Assembly: GCF_005222755.1 (NCBI RefSeq)
Contig: NZ_STGD01000001.1
Coordinates: 62,001-126,000, forward strand
Reading direction: 5' to 3'
Source of the DNA: Roseomonas sp. HF4
GTDB lineage: Bacteria > Pseudomonadota > Alphaproteobacteria > Acetobacterales > Acetobacteraceae
Length of the DNA stretch: 64,000 bases
The notes beneath the pieces were generated by a model. The model made no database searches, was not told the origin of the DNA, and saw only the letters and a program-made list of their open reading frames with translations. The position numbers were made by a program, and so were the translations under genes. Positions 58,272 through 64,000 of the stretch are shown here, piece by piece. Numbering within the stretch: the stretch's first letter is position 1; each line of letters starts with the position of its first letter.

Positions 58272-58763
58272 TCAGGGCGCCGTGCCGAAGATCCGGTGCA
58301 GCACGCGGTCCCCGGCGCGGATGTCGAGCCGCTCGGTCGCCCCGGCCGCCAGTTCGAGCGTCGCCCGCACCGGCCCGCCGGAGGAGACGGTGGCGAGCGA
58401 CAGCGGCACGGTCCGTTCCGCGATCCGATGGATCCGCCCGTCGGCCGCGATGAACACCATGTCGAGGCTGGTGATGGTGTTGCGCATCCACATGCTGCTC
58501 TCGCGCGGGGCGCCCCAGTCGAACAGCATGCCCTCGTCCGGCTTCACCTCGGGGCGGAACATGAGGCCGATCATCTGCTGTTCGCCCGACAGCGCCATCT
58601 CGACCGTGAAGTCGAGCCGCCGCCCGTCGCGCGTCTGGATGACCAGGCGTTCGGTCGGCAGGCGCGGCTGCGGCCGGTCCACGCCGGGCTGGGCGAGCGC
58701 CGCGGCCGGGACCAGGGCGAGAAGGACGGGCAGGCTGCGGCGGAGGATCATGCCGTCGGTCAT
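58272..58763 (-). CDS. DUF192 periplasmic protein
   Basis: 163 residues from ATG 58763, overlapping the deacetylase stop (ATGA); ATG 58751 would remove four residues ahead of the signal peptide MILRRSLPVLLALVPAAALA. DUF192 motifs: VEMALSGEQQMIGLMFRPEV, then DEGMLFDWGAPRESSMWMRN and TITSLDMVFIAADGRIHRI. Periplasmic, function unproven. Co-transcribed with the upstream deacetylase-like gene. Confidence 0.88.
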   Translation of the reverse strand: MTDGMILRRSLPVLLALVPAAALAQPGVDRPQPRLPTERLVIQTRDGRRLDFTVEMALSGEQQMIGLMFRPEVKPDEGMLFDWGAPRESSMWMRNTITSLDMVFIAADGRIHRIAERTVPLSLATVSSGGPVRATLELAAGATERLDIRAGDRVLHRIFGTAP

Positions 58764-59887
58764 GCCATGGCCGCCCCCGCGGCGGGAAGGTCCTCCAGCG
58801 CGCGGGCCGCGACGCGGCGCACCACGGCGCGCACGACGCCCGGCCGCGGCGGGTCCGCGAGGGTGGTGAACCAGTGCTCGGGCGGGCTCCGGCCGGCGGC
58901 GCGGTGGAAGGTGAGCGCGCGCAGCACGGCCTCCGCGGGCGGCGGCAGGCGCTCCGGCACAGCGTGGCCGGCCAGCGTGCCCCAGACGCCGGCCCAGCAG
59001 CGCGCCACGGTCCATGGGTTGTAGCCGCCACCGCCCAGCACGATCAGCCGGGGCGCCAGGCCCATGAGCGCCGCCACGACCATTCGGTGGGAATTGTTGG
59101 AAAGAGAAAGCCTTGCCAGTGGATCTTCCTCAACCCCATCGGCCCCGCATTGCAGCATGATCGCCTCCGGCCGCAGGCTTCGCGCCAGCGGCAGCACCGC
59201 CTCGTGCAGGACCCAGGCCATCTCGCTGTCGTTGAAGCCGGCCGGCACGGGGATGTTGCGCGCATGCCCGCCGGCCCGGTCCTCGGCGCCGCCGGTGAAG
59301 GGCCAGCGCCCTTCCTCGTGGATGCTGACCGTGAAGACGCAGGGATCGTCGTGGAAGGCGTCCTGCACCCCGTCGCCGTGATGGGCATCGATGTCGAGGT
59401 AGAGGATGCGCGTCAGCCCCTGCGCCCGCCACGCCAGCAGCCCGAGCACCGCGTCGTTCAGGTAGCAGAAGCCCGATGCTCGGTCCGGCCGGCCGTGATG
59501 CGTGCCGCCGCCCGGCACGTGCACCACGCCGCCGGCCGCGGTCAGCGCCGCGGCCAGCATGGTGCCGCCCGCGCCGGTCGCGGGGCGGCGGAACACCTCG
59601 CGGAACACGGGGTTGCCATCGGCGCCGATCCGGTAGCGCTCGCGGTCCTCGGGGCTGACCGCCTGCGCGGCCTCCGCGCGCATCAGCGCCGCGACGTAGT
59701 CCGGGTGGTGGAAGCGGGCCAGCGCCTCGGGCGTCGCGACCGGGCTCTCGCGGTACTGCCCCGGCGCCACCCAGCCCAGCGCCTGCACGAGGTCGAGCAT
59801 GGTCGACACGCGAGGGATCGCGAGCGGGTGCTTCGGCCCGTAGGTCGAACGGCGGTAGATCTCGGACCCGATCAGGATGGGGGGCAT
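58760..59887 (-). CDS. Histone-deacetylase-family (AcuC-like) amidohydrolase
   Basis: 375 residues. Zn-dependent deacetylase fold (AcuC/acetylpolyamine amidohydrolase/HDAC): YGPKHPLAIPRVSTMLDLVQ, GGGTHHGRPDRASGFCYLND, LDIDAHHGDGVQDAFHDDP, then IMLQCGADGVEEDPLARLSL and VLGGGGYNPWTVARCW. The Zn ligands (D-x-D-A-H-H-G-D) and catalytic His pair are intact. Substrates in bacteria include acetoin utilisation targets and acetylated polyamines. Its stop overlaps the DUF192 start (ATGA). Confidence 0.93.
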   Translation of the reverse strand: MPPILIGSEIYRRSTYGPKHPLAIPRVSTMLDLVQALGWVAPGQYRESPVATPEALARFHHPDYVAALMRAEAAQAVSPEDRERYRIGADGNPVFREVFRRPATGAGGTMLAAALTAAGGVVHVPGGGTHHGRPDRASGFCYLNDAVLGLLAWRAQGLTRILYLDIDAHHGDGVQDAFHDDPCVFTVSIHEEGRWPFTGGAEDRAGGHARNIPVPAGFNDSEMAWVLHEAVLPLARSLRPEAIMLQCGADGVEEDPLARLSLSNNSHRMVVAALMGLAPRLIVLGGGGYNPWTVARCWAGVWGTLAGHAVPERLPPPAEAVLRALTFHRAAGRSPPEHWFTTLADPPRPGVVRAVVRRVAARALEDLPAAGAAMA

Positions 59888-60030
59888 GGCGGCAAGCCCC
59901 AGCTTGGCGCGCCCGCGCGACTGCGCAAGCGGCGGTGGACCTCGGCCGGGACTATGGTTAATGAAGAACTCCCCCCGGTGCTCGGCGACCGCGCGTCCCG
60001 CGGCGCGTTCTATCGTGGTGGAGGCTTCCC

Positions 60031-61443
60031 TTGCGCTTCAGTGACCTCATCGTCGCCCTGGAACTTGTCCCGCGCGACACGGTGAACGACGCGCTCGAGC
60101 GCCAGTCGCGCTCTGGCCGCCCGCTCGGCGACCTGCTGGTCGAGATGGGCCTGATGACCACGCGCCAGGTGCGCGACCTGCAGGACGGCCTGCCCGCGCC
60201 GCCCGACAACCTGACCGGGCTCGGCATCGACCAGCGGATCGTCCTCGACATTCTGGTGAAGTACCTGAGCACGACGGGCCAGGGCACGACGGCGTCGATC
60301 GCGCAAACGCTGGCCGTCTCCCGCCGCCTGTCGAGCGTGCTGATCGAATCGGCCCGAGCCCAGGGCATCGTCGAGCTGAAGCCCGGGATCGTCGCCGGCG
60401 AATTGCGGGTGGAGCTGACGCCGCGCGGGCGGTCCATGGCGGTCGAGGCCTTCGCGAACAACGCCTATATCGGAGCGCTGCCGGTCTCGCTGGCGACCTA
60501 TTCGGACCGCATCCGCCAGCAGACCATCCGGGGCGAGACGGTGCCGCCCGCGACCGTCGCCGCCGCGCTCCATCCGCTGTCCGTGACGGACGAGATGCTG
60601 GCCAAGGTCGGCATCGGCGCCAATTCGGGCCGCTCCATCCTGCTCTACGGCGCGGCCGGCAACGGCAAGACCTCGATCGCCGAGCGCATGGTGCGGATGT
60701 TCGGCGCGATGGTGCTCGTGCCGCACTGCTTCGAGGTCGGCGGACAGATCGTGAAGGTCTTCGACCCCTCCGTGCATCGCCGGCTCGGCGGCGACGCGGA
60801 GACGGCCCGGAGTTCCAGCCTCTTCACCGACGAGTTCGACCCGCGCTGGGTTCCCTGTCGCCGCCCCTTCGTCTCGGCCGGCGGCGAGCTCAGCCTCGAC
60901 ATGCTCGACCTGAAGTTCGAGACCAGCTCGCGCTTCTACGAGGCGCCGCTGCACGTGAAGGCGCAGAACGGCGTCTTCCTGATCGACGATTTCGGCCGCC
61001 AGCTTGCGCGTCCCGAGGCGCTGCTCAACCGCTGGGTCGTGCCGATGGACCGCGCCATCGACTTCCTGAAGCTGCACACCGGCCAGTCCTTCCAGATCCC
61101 GTTCGACCAGCTGCTGGTGTTCTCGACCAACCTTTCGCCGCGCGACCTGATGGACCCGGCCTTCCTCCGGCGCCTGCCCTACAAGATCCATGTGCATGCG
61201 CCGAGCGAGGAGGAATTCGGCCAGGTCCTGCTGGAAGCGGCACGGAAGCAGGGTGTCGCCTATCCGCAGGCGGCGGCGGAGTTCACGATCCGCAGCATCG
61301 TGCGCCACGGCACGGCGCTCGCCTACTACCAGGCGATCGAGATCCCGCAACAGATCTCCGACCTCTGCACCTTTGCCAACCGGCCGATGCTTGCCGACGA
61401 GGCGACGATCTCCTTCGCGCTCGGCAACCTGCTGGTCGAGTGA
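60031..61443 (+). CDS. AAA+ ATPase with MshE/PilB-N-like head, TTG start
   Basis: 470 residues from TTG 60031, preceded by GGTGGAGG at a good distance. The first 55 residues resemble the MshE/PilB N-terminal module: VNDALERQSRSGRPLGDLLV, then EMGLMTTRQVRDL. A DNA- or nucleotide-binding-like helical region follows (FANNAYIGALPVSLATYSDR, about 140-160), and then an AAA+ core with Walker A GAAGNGKTS (207-215), an aspartate-rich NGVFLIDDFGRQL Walker B, and VFSTNLSPRDLMDPAFLRR for sensor 1. It ends with a helical lid. Conserved in Alphaproteobacteria without known function. Not a GspE-type motor, since no Cys-tetrad or His box is present. Confidence 0.82.
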   Translation: MRFSDLIVALELVPRDTVNDALERQSRSGRPLGDLLVEMGLMTTRQVRDLQDGLPAPPDNLTGLGIDQRIVLDILVKYLSTTGQGTTASIAQTLAVSRRLSSVLIESARAQGIVELKPGIVAGELRVELTPRGRSMAVEAFANNAYIGALPVSLATYSDRIRQQTIRGETVPPATVAAALHPLSVTDEMLAKVGIGANSGRSILLYGAAGNGKTSIAERMVRMFGAMVLVPHCFEVGGQIVKVFDPSVHRRLGGDAETARSSSLFTDEFDPRWVPCRRPFVSAGGELSLDMLDLKFETSSRFYEAPLHVKAQNGVFLIDDFGRQLARPEALLNRWVVPMDRAIDFLKLHTGQSFQIPFDQLLVFSTNLSPRDLMDPAFLRRLPYKIHVHAPSEEEFGQVLLEAARKQGVAYPQAAAEFTIRSIVRHGTALAYYQAIEIPQQISDLCTFANRPMLADEATISFALGNLLVE

Positions 61444-61449
61444 GACAGG

Positions 61450-61476
61450 GCGGACGAGGGGCCCGCCCCCGTCCGC
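61450..61476 (+). terminator. Hairpin after the AAA+ ATPase gene
   Basis: GCGGACG (61450-61456) pairs perfectly with CGTCCGC (61470-61476) across a GC-rich loop, 7 nt after the stop. No T tract. Together with the next hairpin it forms a bidirectional barrier. Confidence 0.5.
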
Positions 61477-61502
61477 GCGTCGCCCCGCAGGACGGGCCCG
61501 CG

Positions 61503-61526
61503 CGCGCCGGCCATGACGCCGGCGCG
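61503..61526 (-). terminator. Hairpin after the OmpA-like gene
   Basis: A perfect 9-bp stem (61503-61511 with 61518-61526, 6-nt loop), 5 nt after the stop of the OmpA-like gene on the minus strand. No T tract, as for most hairpins in this window. Confidence 0.6.
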
Positions 61527-61531
61527 TGCCG

Positions 61532-62629
61532 TCAGCGGAGGACGATCTCCACGCGCCGGTTCTGCGGCTCGCGGACGTTGTCCGGGGTCGCGACCAGCAG
61601 CTGGCTCTGGCCGAAGCCGCGCGTGACGATCTCGCCGCGCGGCACGCCCAGGCGGACCAGCTCGGCGGCAACGGCCGCCGCGCGACGCTCGGACAGGCCC
61701 TGGTTGTAGCGGGCCGAGCCCGAGGTGTCGGTGTGGCCGTTCACCTCGATGCGCGTCACCTGCTGGCGCGAGCGGGCCTGGGCGGCCTCGCCGATGATCT
61801 GACGCGCGCGGGCGGTCAGGTCGGCGCGGTTCCAGTCGAAGAACACCAGGAAGGTGCGCGCCGGCGCCGGGGCCACGGCGGCCGCGGCCACCGGGGCGGC
61901 CGAGCGGCCGTAATTGTAGCGCACGCCCAGCAGCGCGCTGTGACTCGATGTGGCCACGGGCACGTTCACGCCGCGCCCAGCGCCGGTCGCGGCGTCGCTT
62001 ACCCGGCCCGAGATCTCGGGATTGTCGAAGGTGCCGAAGTACCGGTACTCGGCCGTCACCGCGAGGCCAGGCACCGACGCGATCGGCACGGCAAGGCCCA
62101 GGATGCCCTGGAAGGCCCAGGTGCCGTCGGACCCGTCGAGGTCGATGCCCGCAGTCCCTGCCCGCCCGCCGACATCGGACCAGTCGGTCCAGGCATAGCC
62201 GAGGCCCGCGCCGATGTAGGGGATCACCGCCGGCGCGAGCCCACCCAGCGGTATGTCATACAGGATGTTGGCCATGAGCCCGTAGGTGTTTGCCGTGCCG
62301 CTGGTCGCGCCTCGGTTGAAGGCGAGGCCGGAGGCCGCCTCGCTGGTCCGGTAGAAGCCCTCGAGTTCCCCCCGCAGGCCGAAGCCGAGGCCGTAGCCGA
62401 CGCTCAGTACGCCGGCGAAGCCCACTTCCCATTTCCGCTGGAAGTGGTCGGACGGCGTGCTGAGATTGGCCGAGTCCGGCGGAAAGACGGATGCGTTCGT
62501 CTGCGACAGCCAGGTGATGCCCGCACCGGCGCCGACATAGAGGCCTTGCACCGCCTGCGCCGAGGCATCGCCGCCGGTGGCGGTGGCAATGGCGAACGCC
62601 GCCGAGGCCAGGAGAGTTCGCTTCATCAT
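61532..62629 (-). CDS. OmpA-type outer-membrane protein (beta-barrel plus peptidoglycan-binding domain)
   Basis: 365 residues. The gene begins with four tandem ATGs (62635-62624) directly after AGGA; the third (62629) has the best spacing. Signal peptide ends near ASAQA. About 220 residues of beta-barrel follow, with aromatic-ended strands (LYVGAGAGITWL, RGELEGFYR, AEYRYFGTFD). A C-terminal OmpA domain has FFDWNRADLTARARQIIGEA, then GHTDTSGSARYNQGLSERRA with the D and R peptidoglycan ligands, and EPQNRRVEIVLR. It likely links the outer membrane to the wall. Confidence 0.9.
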   Translation of the reverse strand: MMKRTLLASAAFAIATATGGDASAQAVQGLYVGAGAGITWLSQTNASVFPPDSANLSTPSDHFQRKWEVGFAGVLSVGYGLGFGLRGELEGFYRTSEAASGLAFNRGATSGTANTYGLMANILYDIPLGGLAPAVIPYIGAGLGYAWTDWSDVGGRAGTAGIDLDGSDGTWAFQGILGLAVPIASVPGLAVTAEYRYFGTFDNPEISGRVSDAATGAGRGVNVPVATSSHSALLGVRYNYGRSAAPVAAAAVAPAPARTFLVFFDWNRADLTARARQIIGEAAQARSRQQVTRIEVNGHTDTSGSARYNQGLSERRAAAVAAELVRLGVPRGEIVTRGFGQSQLLVATPDNVREPQNRRVEIVLR

Positions 62630-62635
62630 CATCAT

Positions 62636-63140
62636 TCCTGCGCAGCCGTTCCGCGGTACCCGACAGCGGCCCCGGCGAACGCCGGCATTCCACGGAAACC
62701 ACGATTCATGAGACGGCTACGTTACACGGATGGGTGATCGCGGCCAGAATTTGGACGTGACGGACAGGCGATGCTGCGCTTGGGGGAACGGTTTGTTGCG
62801 CAAAGGCCACAAGGCCGCGAGCACTGCCGCGGTCGTATGCCTGCCGCGGGTTGTCATCCACCAGGCCGCAGGCACCACGGGGCGCGGACACGACCTGGTG
62901 GATGCCACCATAGCCTGTAGCCGGGTCCCGAAACTCGCCTCCCATCCGATGGCCGGCGCTGCGCCACGCCGCCATCGAGGCACGACGCGCCGCGACGACT
63001 CGATCCCAGGTGCGGAAACGCCCTGGCGGGGTCGCGGTGGCCTGCGCCGTCGATCCCGACCGAGGATCACCCCGGAGATGGCGGAGTTCCGGAAGACAGG
63101 CCTGGCCGCGCTCGGGCGCAAGGCGCCCGGCCGCCGCGGC
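62636..63140. other. 505-bp gene-free segment with an 11-bp inverted repeat
   Basis: No frame here has a convincing start, ribosome-binding site and family match; the longest open frames (minus strand, near 62706-63121) have odd composition and no recognisable motif. A perfect inverted repeat, CATCCACCAGG at 62855-62865 and CCTGGTGGATG at 62894-62904, encloses a 28-nt loop. The 5' portion must hold the OmpA-gene promoter. The remainder could encode a small RNA or be gene debris. Confidence 0.5.
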
Positions 63141-64000
63141 TCAGCCCTGCGGCATCCCCTCGGGCACCACCGTCCGGATCAGGGAGGCATCCAGCGCCTC
63201 GTAGGCATGGTAGCCGATCGTCTCGTACAGTTCGGCGCGCGTCTGCATGCGGTCGAGCATCCCCTGCGTACCGCCGTCGCGGCGGATCGCGGCATAGAGC
63301 TCCTCCATGCCGCGCGCGGCCACGCGCAGGTGGCTCACGGGCCAGATCACCATGGCGTAGCCCATCGCCTGGAACTCGGCGGCGGTGAAGAAGGGCGTGC
63401 GGCCGAACTCGGTCATGTTGGCGAGCAGCCTCACGCCGGGCATGCGGCGGGCGAATTCCTCGAACATCTCGCGCGTCGTCAGCGCCTCGGGGAAGATCGC
63501 GTCGGCGCCGGCGTCGAGGTAGCGGCGCGCGCGCGCGACGGCCGCGTCCATGCCCTCGCTCGCCACCGCGTCGGTGCGCGCGATGACGACCAGGTGGCGC
63601 CGCGCGCGGCGCGCGGCGGCGACCTTCGCCGCCATCTCATCGACGCCGGCCAGCTTCTTGTCGTTGAGGTGCCCGCATTTCTTGGGCAGCAGCTGGTCCT
63701 CGAGATGCACGGCGGCCGCGCCCGCTTCCTCGAAGCAGCGGACCATGTGCATGACGTTCAGCGCCTCACCGTACCCGGTGTCGCCATCCACCAGCACCGG
63801 CAGGCCGGAGGCGCGCACCACCTGGCGGACATGCCAGGCGACGTCGTCCACCGTGATCATGCCGAGGTCGGGCAGTCCCATCGTGGCCGACATGGCGGCG
63901 CCCGACATGTACAGCGCCTCGAACCCCGCCTTCTTCGCGAGCAGCGCCGAGATGCCGAGATGCGCCCCCGGCATCTGGACGATGGCGCCGCTGTCGAGCA
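63141..64000 (-). CDS. Isocitrate lyase/PEP mutase family enzyme, PrpB-like (5' end beyond window)
   Basis: The frame stays open to 64000 and the residues before the internal Met at 63974 (LDSGAIVQ) already match the family, so the true start lies right of the window. TIM-barrel signatures: YMSGAAMSATMGLPDLGMIT, LPVLVDGDTGYGEALNVMHM, HLEDQLLPKKCGHLNDKKLA. The KKCGH motif is the catalytic loop of 2-methylisocitrate and isocitrate lyases rather than PEP mutase. Likely activities: 2-methylisocitrate lyase, dimethylmalate lyase or oxaloacetate decarboxylase. No other propionate genes are visible. Confidence 0.9.
   Translation of the reverse strand, partial: LDSGAIVQMPGAHLGISALLAKKAGFEALYMSGAAMSATMGLPDLGMITVDDVAWHVRQVVRASGLPVLVDGDTGYGEALNVMHMVRCFEEAGAAAVHLEDQLLPKKCGHLNDKKLAGVDEMAAKVAAARRARRHLVVIARTDAVASEGMDAAVARARRYLDAGADAIFPEALTTREMFEEFARRMPGVRLLANMTEFGRTPFFTAAEFQAMGYAMVIWPVSHLRVAARGMEELYAAIRRDGGTQGMLDRMQTRAELYETIGYHAYEALDASLIRTVVPEGMPQG

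Noticed and set aside
62821-62950. Cobalamin-type riboswitch in the gene-free segment
   Set aside because: The dyad is clear, but the B12-box and conserved core strings are absent and no B12-related gene follows.
62706-63121. Minus-strand open frames of 89 and 134 codons in the gene-free segment
   Set aside because: No ribosome-binding site, no family signature and composition unlike neighbouring genes.

Overview
The window is a GC-rich (by eye about 70%) stretch of a bacterial chromosome. Gene content and order point to an alphaproteobacterium, most likely an acetic-acid-bacteria relative of the Roseomonas type (Acetobacteraceae); this placement is an inference. The pointers are the block bamE / ubiquinol-cytochrome c chaperone / yceD / rpmF / plsX / fabH / ihfA / merR, the complex I NDUFS4-like subunit, SoeABC-type sulfite oxidation genes, many orphan Bug-type binding proteins, and dense operons with 4-nt ATGA or GTGA overlaps. 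I see no insertion sequence, prophage or CRISPR array. About 69 protein genes and three tRNA genes are supported. Two genes run off the window: a molybdenum reductase at the left edge and a PrpB-like lyase at the right edge.

Layout. 1-16 kb is mostly housekeeping: Mo reductase (partial), a Spy-like protein, an omega-aminotransferase, ispB, a DUF2007 protein with a methyltransferase, SCO, nrdB, an orphan Bug protein, a 1061-residue AsmA/YhdP-like protein divergent from glnE-bcp, and two adjacent J-domain-like paralogues. 16-20 kb holds a CaiB-type CoA transferase and a TetR-GST-GST-peroxiredoxin operon. That operon has a perfect 8-8-8 operator palindrome, and its regulator appears to start at CTG. 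20-23.3 kb is an L-idonate/ketogluconate module (idnD-like, 2-hydroxyacid dehydrogenase, divergent gluconate 5-dehydrogenase-like SDR). 23.3-27 kb is a four-gene catabolic operon: Bug binding protein, two PuuE-like deacetylases and a CoA-ester lyase. 27-38 kb is a complete-looking tad/flp pilus locus, all on the minus strand, except that no prepilin peptidase is present.

38-42.5 kb holds a nucleoside hydrolase and an M20 amidohydrolase divergent from a phosphoribosyltransferase and an oligopeptide-type binding protein. 42.5-47.7 kb has a SOUL haem-binding lipoprotein divergent from soeABC. A second, paralogous orphan binding protein follows. 49.7-58 kb is the conserved fatty-acid/IHF block, read on the minus strand, with a dctPQM TRAP transporter lying between fabH and ihfA. 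Three tRNA genes (Pro-GGG, Arg-TCT, Pro-TGG) flank or follow it. 58-64 kb has DUF192, a histone-deacetylase-like protein, an AAA+ ATPase with a PilB/MshE-like N-terminus, an OmpA-type porin, a 505-bp stretch without a gene, and the PrpB-like lyase.

Working together: the organism looks like a respiratory heterotroph scavenging small organic acids and ureide- or nucleoside-like compounds through TRAP, Bug and oligopeptide-type binding proteins. Sulfite oxidation would feed the quinone pool, and Tad pili would mediate surface attachment. The most unusual items are the CTG-initiated autoregulated detoxification operon, the PuuE-pair operon, the J-like tandem pair, the MshEN-AAA+ fusion, the hairpin element at 20.4 kb and the gene-free 62.6-63.1 kb segment.
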